Source of the DNA: Membranipora membranacea
Taxonomy: Eukaryota; Bryozoa; Gymnolaemata; Cheilostomatida; Membraniporidae
DNA length: 64,000 nt
Reading direction: 5' to 3'
Assembly: GCA_914767715.1 (NCBI GenBank)
Contig: OU612065.1
Location: 7,626,001-7,690,000, forward strand
Both the position numbers and the translations under genes were made by a program. The notes under the pieces were generated by a model. The model was not told the origin of the DNA and searched no databases. It saw only the letters and a program-made list of their open reading frames with translations. Shown piece after piece: positions 27,001 through 44,200 of the stretch (the first letter of the stretch is position 1; each line of letters begins with the position of its first letter).

Positions 27001-29237
27001 GTATTTATCCTAAAGACTGATTTCCAACTTTTCTGAAATATCCAATCTTCAAGCTATACACCATATTATTGTCATTTTTTGCTAGGATACATATGCTATG
27101 AGTAATCCAGGTTTTTAAAATGAGTTTTATCATATAGATTTACATGGGGCTTAGGTCAATGCAGGGACATTTCCGTCTATCAACTGTCACATGTAAATCT
27201 ATATGATATAACTCATTTTAAAAACCTGGATTACTCTTAGCCTATGAATCCTAGCAAAAAATGACAATAATATGGTGTATAGCTTGAAGGTTGAACATTC
27301 CAACAAAGTTGGAAATCAGTCTTTAGGATAAATACTGACTGTATTATGGCCCATCAAAGGTAGGGATGTCTGCAAGAAAAATGCCATTATAACGTATAGA
27401 GATAATGAGTTTTTGGCATCCAGCTGTGCACAATTTTCCCCCAGTGAATCAAAAACCACAGGCACTATAACTATCATTGAAGTGTCCGCTCTGTATATCC
27501 TTACTCTGTGATAACATGTTGTTTAACCTATTTCCAGTTTTTTTTGGCTGAAAAGGAGTGCATGTTTTGGACCAAATAAAGCTAGTTTAGCCACACAAAT
27601 CCAAATATCTAAAGATGTAAAGCCGTAATCAATAATCGCTTGATCAAAATCTAGACAATCTCCTGCTGTTCATCATGCTGACAACAAATTTGACTGATAT
27701 CTTTCTGAATTTCTGGATTTTGGCTGGAAAAATTTGTCCAAAATTAGTGAAAATTTGAGTTATTATCTGTTCCAGTTGTGATAGCCAGGATCTGTAAGCT
27801 GGTAAGATTATTGATGGAAGTGACAGTTCAAGACCAAAATGGTATAATAAATTGGAAATTTTAGTTTCTGCAATATTGGGGTTGCATGTAATGAGGGGTC
27901 AGAAATGGCCCTATTACTATTGCAAAAATCAATTTCAAGACTCGAAGACAGGAGGCCTAAAAACATAAAGCTTCACTAAAATGTCACTCCTCAAGTTAGT
28001 GCCATGCCTCCTCTATATGGTGAAAGCATAAACCAAACAAATACCTCAAAAACAAGGTACAGAGGGCTCATTTTAAAAATGGCACTTTTTGCCCCAAAAT
28101 GCACTTCCTTAGGTCACTGCGACTCAATGTAAAATATTTGGGAGGTTTCAACTGTGAAAATAACTATTAGACATGATCACCATTACAATATTAAAAAGTT
28201 TTAAAAAGCGATATATCACGTTAAGAGGTGACATTTAGTTTTATATGGAGATTATAATTATGAAGACAGAATAGAGTAAGTCATATTGCTGTAAATGCAT
28301 GAAATATGAAAACTATAGATTATGTTAGATGAGAACAGTCTAGCATATTCAAAGATGTACTCCATGAGCTAGGCGATCGATATCAAACCGTTTGTGTCTG
28401 TAATGACCTTATATCATTTTATGACAAGCAATAGATCGTTGGAGCAATTAAAACTATATTGAGCACTAATAAACTGAAAAAAAAGCTAAGCTGCAGTGAG
28501 CTTATACTTTTTCGAAGTGGGAAAATAGCAGGCGTGGTCTTGTTAATGTCAGGTGGGTACATTGGTGGGAAGACTACAAATTAAAAGTGAATCATCATGC
28601 ATAAAAAATGAATAGATTCTACATTGTCTATCGAGAAGAAGAAGAAATCTAGCGATTCATCCGAGAAATGGAGAGAGATATGATGAGAATTTTTCCCAAA
28701 TTTTTGGAGGAAAAAGAAAATTATGATTTAAATTCATTTACTCCTCGGCTTTCAACTTGCCTGATGGTTCTTCAATCTTCTTCTCAAATTTCACTGTATA
28801 CAAGATCACAATCATGAGGCAGCTTTGATGAATGCATAATATAGTATGCACAAAATGCCATGTAAGTGGCTCCGCATCAACAACAGACAACAAATTCTGT
28901 AGCAAACATCACAACGGGGATATGTTCTTGAAATGATCTACCAGTACTGTTGATAGCCAGCAACTGACAACCCAAATAGTCTGATACATGCTACCATTTG
29001 CAGCAGCATACGGGCTGTGGATTAGGGATAATGTGAAGGGCAAAAAAATATTTCACACAGGTGAATGTCCATCCTACCTTTCCGTTTATGTCTTGCTGAA
29101 GACAGGCTGCTTCCGGTGGTGAAGCGCATCACTGTAGCTGTATCCTCATTCTCACTGAGTCTGGAGTCAAACACAAGCTGTGTGTAATCCTGTAGACTTC
29201 TATCAAGCTCTCCTATGCGCTGACTGACTTGAGCCAT
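18057..29237 (-). CDS. FAM227A: FAM227A-like protein (FWWh family), 13 coding exons
   Basis: Exons: 29237-29078, 26525-26472, 25176-25124, 24881-24816, 23199-23134, 22811-22671, 22425-22299, 22167-22069, 21762-21520, 21084-20885, 20663-20428, 19460-19310, 18161-18057. Phases agree at each joint and the sum is 1701 nt = 566 aa plus TAG, close to the human protein length as I recall it. Residues 134-180 carry the family core: aromatic-WW (DIYWWVFLERF), then NCLPQFFNRVSHNF and the aromatic/acidic block through exon 22425-22299. The C-terminal third is helical and charged. The function of this family is not established; presence in ciliated animals and the neighbour CBY1 suggest a cilium link (inference). 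The start ATG at 29237 has a strong context (GCACCATGG) just after an acceptor-like GTGTAG, so 5' exons probably lie further upstream, possibly at 30448-30693. FAM227B is the alternative paralogue; the synteny favours A. Confidence 0.85.
26818..27520. repeat. Foldback (long inverted-repeat) element in a FAM227A intron
   Basis: Two arms of roughly 330 bp are imperfect reverse complements around a spacer of about 30 bp near 27160-27190. Inner arm ends share AATCCAGGTTTTTAAAATGA and its complement (27104 / 27218 region); outer ends share CTGAGTAAGGAT and its complement (26829 / 27505 region). No ORF is present. It resembles a non-autonomous foldback transposon or large MITE. It lies in the intron between exons 29078 and 26525. 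A target-site duplication was not resolved. Confidence 0.8.
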
Positions 29238-29668
29238 GGTGCCAACAAGAAAAGCTACACAATGATGTTAAAGGAAAATCTTTGAAAAAAGTATTGATAA
29301 TTGATTTTCCATACCTTCATTGCACCAAAAATAAGCTCATAATTTTCCTCCTTTACCTAACTTCTCAACCAGAGGAGTCGGGCTTGGGGTTGGAAGGAAA
29401 CTTTACATCAAGGATTACAACACTGGATTTTAACTACTACTTCATTCAGTAATATAGGTAGGCATATAGGTAGTCCTTCCTGGCACAAAAGTTACCACCA
29501 AGGGTTTACCTAACCCTTACACCCTTTGGTACAACAACAAAATACCAAGTCAAGTGTATGTGACACACAACCTGTAGTAATTAAAATGTAATTACTCCCA
29601 ACCATTGAATTCCATATCTGGAATAGCATCATTAGCTTTCTTTTGCAAAACAAAGGGCTTGCAAAAAT

Positions 29669-29794
29669 AGCCAGTCCCTAGTAGCAATCTAGAAATGCCC
29701 TAATCATCGACACTGTAGGGGTATAATTACTGTTTGCAATTTTGTAAACAAGACAATTTCTCAGGCTAATTATTCATGCTACTAGGGACAGCCA
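29669..29794. repeat. Short inverted-repeat element, possible MITE
   Basis: About 126 bp bounded by an imperfect 18 bp inverted repeat: AGCCAGTCCCTAGTAGCA on the left and TGCTACTAGGGACAGCCA on the right. The interior is AT-rich and non-coding. No clear target-site duplication was found, so the mobile origin is tentative. Confidence 0.4.
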
Positions 29795-30071
29795 ATCAGA
29801 TAACAGTCAGATGGGTCCCTGTGTTTAGTGTCCTAACCGTATAACGCTATGATACTATTTCCATTCTAAGAGAAGAATCTAATTCAGTGCTACCAACCAA
29901 CGCTTTCTACATATCATATCATAATTGCAGAATCTTATTATTAACTTTATTTACTCTATGTGTATTTATCTCCTCTAGCCAGAAAAATAGCACACTATTT
30001 AAGTTAAAACTTTGAAAAGGTAGGGTGCAAACATTGGCATTGATCTGGGAACTGGCGCGTTCTGGGCTGTC

Positions 30072-30341
30072 GCTGACACATAGTCGGAAAGATCGCTTCT
30101 CGGCCTATTGGCTAAGATCAAAGTGTCATGGCCAATGGCTGATTAGTGCCTGTTTCAGTTTCTGGCAGCTTGCTGCACACTCACGATTAGGAGGTCCACC
30201 ATGGCCTCACCTCTAGGATGCATTTTAGTTTACTAGGATGTATCACACTCTCAGTACGAGGACTCCGGGCAACTTGCGTCCCTCTTTAGGGGCAGACCAC
30301 CCTCTGTTTTGTCATAAACAGGGCTGACACATAGTCGGAAA
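30072..30341 (+). mobile_element. SINE with U2 snRNA-derived head, flanked by 19 bp target-site duplication
   Basis: The element body is 30091-30322. It opens with ATCGCTTCTCGGCC at 30092 and continues as a near-match to the 5' end of U2 snRNA through about 30127 (one substitution in the TTTT of U2, one extra A), then becomes unrelated sequence of about 195 bp ending in a GC-richer block and a tail TTTTGTCATAAACAGG. Identical 19 bp copies of GCTGACACATAGTCGGAAA stand on both sides (30072-30090 and 30323-30341), the mark of target-primed reverse transcription. SINEs with snRNA heads have been described; this is not a U2 gene because similarity stops after ~36 nt and the rest of U2 is missing. 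It would be mobilised in trans by a LINE sharing its 3' tail. Confidence 0.82.
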
Positions 30342-30447
30342 ACACACACTTATCACACACCATTGGTATCCATTCCATTCATACTCTCACCTGGACATAC
30401 TGACAGACACACTCGACATCTATCTCTCTGGTAATTACTATTTACAT

Positions 30448-30693
30448 CTAAACCTTCTTGCATACTGATATAAATCTTAGCTGGGCTAAGTTGAACCACC
30501 TGCTTTTATGTATAACCAGGGAGAATTCTCCCTGGTATAACATAGTATTGCAGTAGCAAAGGATACGAGACTTCTTCTCTTGCTTAATCAATGCTTCTTC
30601 TTTCCTTCTTCTGAGCTCCTCTCTTGTGAGTAACTCCCCATCTTCATATAGGTGCATGGGAGATGCGATTGCATTGTAATCACTGACATCCAT
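30448..30693 (-). CDS. Short charged ORF, possible first coding exon of FAM227A
   Basis: Opens with MDVSDYNAIASPMHLYEDG and passes into a Lys/Glu/Arg-rich helical stretch (EELRRRKEEALIKQEKK) before the reading loses coding character. It starts 365 bp from the CBY1 ATG on the other strand, where a FAM227A promoter-proximal exon would be expected. A phase-1 donor (C^GTATCC near 30562) would join in frame to the acceptor before 29237, but this donor is weak. It may instead be a separate small gene or a chance ORF. Confidence 0.35.
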   Translation of the reverse strand: MDVSDYNAIASPMHLYEDGELLTREELRRRKEEALIKQEKKSRILCYCNTMLYQGEFSLVIHKSRWFNLAQLRFISVCKKV

Positions 30694-31057
30694 TTATCCA
30701 ACTTTTATTTTTTATCCCCAAGTGATTGCCATGGAGATGACCATTATAATGATTGGCAGTCACGCTCAAAGTTGATTACAAAACTAGTAGTCAGCTGTAT
30801 AATAATGGTTATATTTCACACATAATATTGTTGCATCATTTTGATATTTACTATTGCTGTTATTATTGGTATTTCTTAGCTCATACTCCTACTATACAAA
30901 TGGTAAAAGAGAAAAAGAAAGATATTCGAAAACAGGCAGTGACAGCTCTACCAAGATGGCGGATTATTTGTAAACAAAACAATTTTCGATTACTGTGTAA
31001 AAGGCAATTTTCAAATGCTGATTATAACAGAATAAGCCTGATACACCCAGCTGAGAA
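30694..31057. promoter_or_regulatory. Presumed bidirectional promoter between FAM227A side and CBY1
   Basis: A 364 bp interval between two divergent start codons (30693 minus, 31058 plus). No TATA box in a convincing position. The assignment rests on head-to-head gene geometry only, and on the minus-strand ORF at 30448-30693 being a real exon; otherwise the shared region extends to 29.2 kb. Confidence 0.45.
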
Positions 31058-31875
31058 ATGCCTTTTGGACCATTTGCTAAAAAGTTTTCCCCAAAGAAGC
31101 CTGGACCAAGAAAAGCCCAATCACTCTCTTCACTGCAAAACTTGGACAGGGAACAGCTGCAGAGAGAATTGACAGCAGATGATATTGGCAATAGAATAAG
31201 GGTCAATTTAGATGGCAATAAGATTGTTTTTGATGGCAAGGACTGGATTTCAGGTAAGTTATCTCAAAAGTTAGGGCAGAAGTCTTGATAATCCCTACTC
31301 CTTGTGTATGGGAAATGGTCTTTCTTCAGTCCCAAACACCCTCCCTGCCACTAATACAAGTGAGGAGCAACTCCTTGTTGTTACATGTGTTAGAGCAAGG
31401 CTTTGCTTTTACACTCTAGTACTGATTTCACGTGAGTAGAATATCCTAGACCTAAGCATAGACGCATTGAATTCTCTTGGCTCAATTACAGTTGTTACTT
31501 TCCTTTAGAAACGGGTGCTAGTGGAGTCACCCAAAAAGAATTGCAGACTATCAAAAAGGCGAATGAAAAGCTCAAAGAAGAAAACAATCTACTGACATTC
31601 AAGATCGAGATACTCTTAGACATGGTAAAGGATGCCCCTATGATCAACTTTCCATACATGAAGTCATTCACAAACTATAGCTATAGCCAGTGTTGTGATG
31701 TGATGGTTTATTGTGCGCCTGTTATCAACTTCGCAGTTTGAAAAACCAGTTCATATGGGAAATTTTATATGTTTTGTAGTTAACGAAAGCCACAGCTGAG
31801 CAGCATCTACAGGGCAAAGAGATAGAGGACCTTAAGGGAATGATACGCAGTAAAAGTGCTACCAAGGGTCGTTGA
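31058..31875 (+). CDS. CBY1: Chibby homolog 1 (beta-catenin antagonist, basal body protein)
   Basis: Exons 31058-31253, 31509-31624 and 31780-31875; 408 nt, 135 aa (human about 126). Opens MPFGPFAKKFSPKKPGPRK, matching the conserved MPFFGNTFSPKK start. RKAQSLSSL (about residues 18-26) aligns with the basic/Ser 14-3-3 site of chibby that AKT phosphorylates. The middle keeps the NLxGxxxxFDGxxWI pattern, and residues 66-130 form the Leu-rich coiled coil (EENNLLTFKIEILLDM then TAEQHLQGKEIEDLK) used for homodimerisation. The family binds the C-terminus of beta-catenin and exports it with 14-3-3, and acts at distal appendages of the ciliary base. The gene is head-to-head with FAM227A and converges with GRB2. 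Splice sites GT-AG at all four borders. Confidence 0.96.
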
Positions 31876-32931
31876 GGAATGGCTGAGTTTTGCCACACTT
31901 ACACATGACAGACGAAAAGAGAATTCAAAAGTTTCATAGGATGTCTAGCAGTTTTCTCATGAGTGTTTAGTTTGAATATACTTCGACATCACATAGCGAA
32001 TTAGGTGCCCGTCTATGAAAGCATCAGACAATCAAGCTATTTTATAATAAATTATGCATACCAACATGATATATCTCCACTTTGTCACATAAGCATACCC
32101 TGTGGATGATCCAAGATCCACAATTGTCAAGGATATGAATGTTGCAGCTTTGGATGGTAAAAAATATCGTAAAATGTTGTATGTTCAAACATGCAAGCAG
32201 TCTATGTACGGTAGTCATTAATAATACACAAAACCTGCCCTCAGCAAAGCATCCCCCAATGACCCTCTCCAATTCCTTTGTGTCATGTGATTCCCGAATA
32301 ATCTGATTAAATTAGCCTTTACAGTTGTGAGATATTTGTCAGATGTTTCTACCAATGTATATGTATGTATGAATGTATAATTTGAAGGTATGTATATAAG
32401 GTGTAAAATGAAAGTAGAATCAATATAAAAAACAAAATGAAGAACCTATCACTGCCAAATTCTAAGGATGCTTAATTTCTCAGACGAGAAATCCTGGCAT
32501 GATTCAATACTACTTAGCAGCATACTAGGTGTAAAAAGACAAAAAAAATCACACAAGAAGTGAAGTTAGCTTCCTAAAACTCCCTCAAAATCATATCTGA
32601 TCATCCAAGTTAGAAAATGGCATTGAAATCAAAGTTGGTGAAAAAGCTGTTAGCAAAATAAAACTAGTTACTGCAATAATTATAACAAATCCGTCATGAA
32701 AACTTGATATCGCTTTAAAATAACGCTTACATACAAAAAAACTCACCTTCAGTAGCAACTTCTCAGAATTTTGTCCCGTTCACAAATATCTTTTGGAAGA
32801 TACTTTGGTGTCAATGTATATTCGTTCTGCGAAGAATAGGTAGGGTTCTTCAGATCGTCTTTTTACGGAGTGATAATTTAAAAATTATGTGGTGACCATA
32901 GACTTAAGTCTATGGTGGTGACATAATTCTC
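31876..32931. other. Convergent 3' UTR region of CBY1 and GRB2
   Basis: About 1.06 kb between the CBY1 stop (plus) and the GRB2 stop (minus). No coding sequence is supported. It should contain both 3' UTRs and includes the hairpin listed at 32883-32928. Confidence 0.5.
32883..32928 (-). repeat. 46 bp hairpin just after the GRB2 stop codon
   Basis: Near-perfect inverted repeat: outer AATTATGT/ACATAATT and an inner exact 22 bp palindrome centred on GACTTAAGTC; 19 of 23 pairs match overall. In the GRB2 mRNA it begins 3 nt after the TGA. It could fold as a strong 3' UTR stem or be a tiny palindromic insertion. Confidence 0.7.
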
Positions 32932-38383
<5,452 letters not shown>

Positions 38384-38838
38384 ATTCTAATTTGGTCTAT
38401 AATGCTGATTGTGAGTAGACTGAATGACTATAGACCTATCCTAAAAGAGAACAAGAGAAAAGTGCATAGATGTACAAACAATGATAAACAAACACATTCA
38501 TGAGTGCCAAAACTGAGTGGATGAAACTTGATTGGCAAACAAGCAGTTAAGATCATTTGGAAATAGTCGGCATTAAAATGTCCCTGGCAGCAAGAAGTTC
38601 CGAGATTTAAAAAAATCAACATGTGTAATGAATTTATACCAAGCCCATTTTAGACAGAGAGCCTACCACTCTAGGATGTAGCAATCTCAGAGTTAGGGAC
38701 CATAATCAGTCATTATCTGCGCTGTTACTGGAGGTGCACTCCCTGTATGTATGTTACTTTGCTTCCCATGTCAACTAATCTCCCTAACCCACAGGCTTGG
38801 GCTGTGGGACTTTCTCAATAAATTTAGATTTAGATTTA
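38384..38838. other. GRB2 upstream region and repeat tail
   Basis: Holds the GRB2 5' UTR or proximal promoter (minus) and, at about 38790-38838, a sequence that looks like a retroelement 3' end on plus (hairpin CCCACAGG...GCTGTGGG followed by AATAAATTTAGATTTAGATT). Read on minus, the same end is a TAAATC microsatellite directly after the RT relic's stop codon. Confidence 0.4.
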
Positions 38839-39120
38839 TTAGGTATTTTTGTCAAAGACAAACGACAAATATTCATGGGATGCTCTGTTGTTTAAAACTT
38901 TTATACTAGTTGGTACAAAACTCTGTAAAAATCTGCTCGTACGTATCTTAGGCATTATGTAATTACTCCTTGGACAACTATAACAATGATTTAAAATGTG
39001 ATCATTGAACTCAATAAATGGCCAGAGAGAAGGAGCAGAATTAATCAATCCAGTTGGATCGTCACTTTTTGAATTTATTTTATTTCTTATGGGTTTGGCC
39101 ACTTGCAAAGACAGTTGCAA
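38839..39120 (-). pseudogene. 3' fragment of a non-LTR retrotransposon reverse transcriptase ORF
   Basis: A 93-codon frame whose centre reads IMPKIRTSRFLQSFVPTSIK, the usual ending of CR1/L2-type ORF2 proteins (basic segment, then RSFxPxxIKxxN). The fragment ends in TAA followed at once by TAAATC repeats, as in LINE 3' tails. The catalytic domains are absent upstream, so it is a 5'-truncated dead copy. Confidence 0.6.
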
Positions 39121-41234
39121 CCAGTAGAATAAGTCATATTCCTGGTATGCAAGCTGGAGGAGGGAAACACAATGGACTGCTGCCGGTTTGCTGCAGTGAC
39201 CAGCAAGTTTGATGGACCATACGCCTTCGGTTAAGAAGAGGGCAGTACCATGTTATGCAAGACCAAACAAATGAGCTCCATAGTGAGTTGATAGATATGT
39301 AGGCCTGTGTATATCATTCAAAACTAATAATCCAAGGTGCTTGACACAATCGCCAAAGCCTCTCGTACACGTCACATGACCAACTCTCCAATCAAACATG
39401 GATGTTAAACTAAGTACTAAGCTTCATCATCCCTTAACTCAAGTCAAGGTAACATCAAACTTTTCGATTGTACCAGTCCATGGAGTTACTCATTGCTTGT
39501 GAGTATATGTGACAAATTATACTACATGGACACCTAAAATAATTAGGTGAAATAGGTTTAAGGTATACATACATTATTACAATTACATAACTAACAATCA
39601 CACATAAATAATGATAATGAATAAGAGTATGTATGTAAGTCAAGTACCACCACCAATGTGGAAGTGATTGTGATATATACATAACCATTGATTGACCATA
39701 GCATATATATATATATATATATGTCAATACCTTCCATTTACTTCTTACTACCAGTAAGTCATAGCTTAGTAGAAAGCAAAGTTGACTACTTTACCATACT
39801 AACTAGCTATGCATCCAACTGAACAGAATCCCCCCTCAATCAACTCTTCATGATGCATTTATGAATGAGTGAAGACATGACATGACAAGCAATGAACTTG
39901 TAGGCAACAACAACACCCAGTTAGAACAGTACCAAAATATCAATTTACCTTCACACCTAGGCTCTTCAACCATAGATAATTTGGAAGTGTTGTAGCTCCA
40001 GGTGATGGTGTATGTTATTGATAGAGGCTGATTACCCACAGTGAGCATAAAAAAGCTGTTTTAAGTTTGTGAAAATAATTCTTCCAGGTAGCCTCTAACC
40101 GTCAGGGAAGTTGTGATGCCCTTCTTTTTGCATGAGTAGTTAGTACTCTAACCTGCCTTATTTATTAGAAAAACTCTATATTTAAACCCGGATTGGAGCA
40201 AAATAGAAAACTGAGTACATCACCAAAATATATTTTCATATAATCACCCAATTTAATATTTTACACATCATCCATCTCATATTTTCCAGGTATAGATTGG
40301 TATGAGTTAATAAAAATTTTAATATGTGAAGTATTGTACAACTCAACAGTATCATTTGGATAAAATATCTTGGATGGTTTGATATACAATATGTATATTG
40401 GTTTTGCAAAGTCATTAGAAACTTCCAAAAGATTGACCTATAAAACAGTAGTCTATGCCAATATTATCTAGACTTGCATAGGTTCATAACAGTTTTGTTA
40501 ATACTTTGTAAACAAAGTGCACTGGAATTCAGTGGATTCTGCATCAAGGCTGCATGTCACAAGCAGTCTAGCTACAAGGCAGGCTTGGAGAGAGCAAATG
40601 ATACATCTACCAGAAGCTTATTAAAAAGTACCAATGCACTCAAGTAGGCCTCCTGATAAGAAGATGGCTAGTAAAAGACTGTTTGTCATCATCATAGAAA
40701 AGAGTAAAACCTTGTTGTTATAGTCACAGTGTTCAACCAATTTTTGGATAAATAAATTATATTCTCAGGAATACTACTCCTACTGACTAAACTATAACTA
40801 TCCTTCTGTAATATAAGTGCAATTTCTGCAGAACTGCCACAGGGACAGGAAAAAAGGACTTACTGCACAACACCAGCCTTCACACAAGTAGGATCTCTCG
40901 ATAATCAGAGTCTGTTATTGACCACAGCAGTCACTTGCAACAGTATTTCACAGACAGCTAGTGCAACAGTGTTTTGTGTTATATGTAATTATCATAATAG
41001 AAAAGTATCTTCTTGAGGAACTGCAGTAGCCAACATCATCTAGCTAGTCCACTCCTAGTTTCAACTGGTGGATTGTATGGAAGCTATACCAATGACCTTT
41101 GATCAGGAATCTGAATATTGTAACACACACAGAAATAATTATCACCAAAGACTGTTTGGTCACACAATATTGTTGTGACCTCCACCCCAATCCCTCCTGC
41201 AGCGCAAGCCTCATTAAGGGTGAAGGAAACCAAA
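39121..41234. other. Intergenic spacer upstream of UCP4
   Basis: No gene supported. Contains an (AT)10 microsatellite at 39703-39722 and the UCP4 promoter or 5' UTR near its right end. Confidence 0.5.
39703..39722. repeat. (AT)10 microsatellite
   Basis: Twenty bases of uninterrupted AT dinucleotide. Ordinary simple repeat. Confidence 0.95.
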
Positions 41235-44200
41235 ATGTCGGAGCAGGAAAAGCAGCTGTCTCTACCCACTGAGACTGACGCAAATGTTGGTGGTGCCAAA
41301 GTACTGGTAACTAAACTTGTTCTATCCGCAGCTGCTGCATCTGTCGCAGAAACAGGTACAGCATAACATTCAATAAGCCTAACGGCTGCCACAATTGAGG
41401 CTAGGAGTTTTCCTTTACTTAGGCAAGCCTTGAACACACTTCTTAACAAACTGGCAACTAGTGGTGTGTTGATGGTATCCAATTGGAAATTTCCCAATAT
41501 TTTATTTGCTTGCGATTCTGTCTCTTCTGAAAGCTAATTGCATGGTTTTAAGTTGATAGATCACCATCATTGAGTTGACAATAAGGAACTGATTTGGCCT
41601 TTAAAATCCTGAAACCACAAATATCTGACCTTCCCAGTCCCAAATTTCTGCAAGGCATGATCCTCATCACCAGACAAGGGTCGAACGAATTGAAAATTAA
41701 AGATTGATCATCACACTCCTTGAGTGCCCTGGCTGTTTTCTTTATTGGAAGAGAACATGGAACTGTTTACCCGAGTTTAAATGTTTTTTGTTCTGAAATT
41801 TCATCATAGTGGCATACCATTGAAGCCCTATCAACCACCAGTCATGACGCTGCAAGCATTTGATTTAATATTTTAGCAACTTTTCCATTGGATTTGTTCA
41901 AAACGAGACTGCAACTTCAAGGAGAAGTTGCTCTGTCGAAGTCACCCCATGGAGAAGCAGTTGCCACTAAACAAAAGGGGCTCTTTTCTATCGCTCGAGG
42001 AATCGGTGAGTGTTTTGTGTTTGCAATTGCAATGTCAGAAAATAGGAAATTTGAATTTTTTTGTTATTATGGGAATAAGTACTTTTTGGTAGTCCTAGGA
42101 TTGAATTATAGAATATTCATCAATCATCATAGGATTGCATTTGACTTATGATAGGATTATGCATCCATCCATCCAACTTTTTGTCCACTAAAATGATAGG
42201 AGTTGGAAGTTTGTTGACCGTACAAAGTCCATTCTGAGTGGTAGCATTGTAAAGTGGACTTTAGACTTTAACTAGCTAGGTATAAAAATCTACCTATAAC
42301 CTATCACATCTGATGACATTTTCCCCATATTTTAAGTGGTTGATGAAGGTTTCTTTAAGCTCTGGAAGGGACTATCCCCTGCACTCTATAGACATTTTAG
42401 TAAGTACTACTTTCTATTTCTACAAAACTTTCAAATTCTAACTAGCTTGCCTCCTCTTACTGCTTATGACTATCATATGCCCGTCTGAAAATATTTTTAA
42501 AACCCTGAACAATTTGCTCTATCTTTGTAATCAAAAATATGCAAATCGTAATTACAAAAGAATCAAGGGGCGTACGTGGGCTGATATATAAATATCTATG
42601 CTTTATCAATCATTATTATCATACTTCGGAAATACTGTTTACACTTTTAATTATTTCTTGAAATGGTATTAATTTTATGTTCTTACGTCAGCCAGTTATG
42701 CCTCGGCAGCACTATGCAAATGAATACTAATTATTGAATTGAGAAGGCAATATTGATTTTAACTGAAGGCATAGTATTTTTTGCGATTATATCATATAGG
42801 GTTCTGATGATATAACTCACTGATCATCATGGCTATATACATTTTACTTCCCATATTACATTTTCGTTTCGTGTTGTCACAATGTATTTGTTACAGTTTA
42901 CACAAGTGCTAGAATGGTGGCCTACGAAGTTGTGAGAGACAAAATCTCAAGTCATAACAAAGACGGCCAGTTCCCAGTGTGGTGTGTAATACGAGCCTGC
43001 TCGTAACGGTTCTGTCTATATTCCTCTCTCTCTGTATAATCATAGATCATAGACCTTTAATTGACTGTCATGGTTGCTGTCGCTTTACTATGTGAGGCCG
43101 GATTATCTGAGTAAGATTAACAGCTCATGCTGTGTATGATCACTCTGATCCAGGTATTACTTCATCTGTCCTCAGGCTCCATACAAAACTGATAATCTTC
43201 ATAATCCTAAAACCCTGTTCATTGCATGAAACAGCATGGAGGTGAATGGCAAATGATCTGAAATGATTATAATACAATCGACACATAAATGGATAGTTTT
43301 ATATTTGAAACTGGTGGCTTGAATCTCTATGCAAATGCGGAAATTCTTTTGCACAATCTGTTACCTAAGTTGCACAGTTTATATTCACATGCCCACATGT
43401 TAGGGTTGTCTGATCAAAGCACTACAGAAGCATCACACTTTCCTAATAATGCATGTTGGAATGTTCAGTTGATCAGCATCCTTAAATCAATCAGCATTCT
43501 CAAAACTGAATTTACTGAATCACATAACGCATCCATTTGTTGGAATAATTTTGAATATTCTTTTTCTTATAGGCAAGCCGTGATGTGTGGTATGCTTGCT
43601 GGTGGTTTCGGACAGTTTTTAGCTAGTCCCACTGATCTTGTGAAGGTGAACATACAGATGGATGGAAAAAGGATGGCTGAAGGCCTCCAGCCTAGGTATG
43701 TATAAAAAAGTGAAGAGTGATGGCTATGCGTAGTTGTCTGGATGGCTCTGCCTGCAAATGGATTGTTAATAATAGCAGCAAGGACCTCAAACATTGTGTA
43801 TTTTTACTGGTATGGCGTGATTCTGTAAATCCACTGAGAATAGACTAGTTGTTATTATAATTTTTTATAATAAATTGAATCAAAAGAATCATGATAATTG
43901 CTAAATTTGTCTTTTCAATCCCCTGAAACTTGCTGTCTATAAGAGCCAGACAGTAAAAGCTGCCACATAAGAAAGCCTGGTGAGTTCAGAACCATGCTTC
44001 AATGATATAATAATATGGATTTCTTGCTGACCGAATTATAGTTAGATGTTTACAGGACGTTTGTACTGTTCCGACTGCTATTTTGAGAATTTGGCAAGGC
44101 ATCCACAAATGTCACCCTAGAACTTGCACTTTTATCAGCCCTAAAACTACAATGCAGAACTAATATTAATACGCTAACGGTGTGAATTGAATATACCCAG

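Noticed and set aside
30091-30322. Functional U2 snRNA gene
   Set aside because: Only the first ~36 nt match U2; the branch-site-recognition stretch is not continued properly, and the Sm site and 3' stem-loops are missing.
30753-31172. 139-codon plus-strand ORF overlapping CBY1 exon 1
   Set aside because: Out of frame with the conserved CBY1 reading; low-complexity Tyr/Ile-rich start typical of AT-rich spacer.
41084-41497. 137-codon minus-strand ORF over UCP4 exon 1
   Set aside because: Antisense of the UCP4 N-terminal exon and flanks; no independent support.
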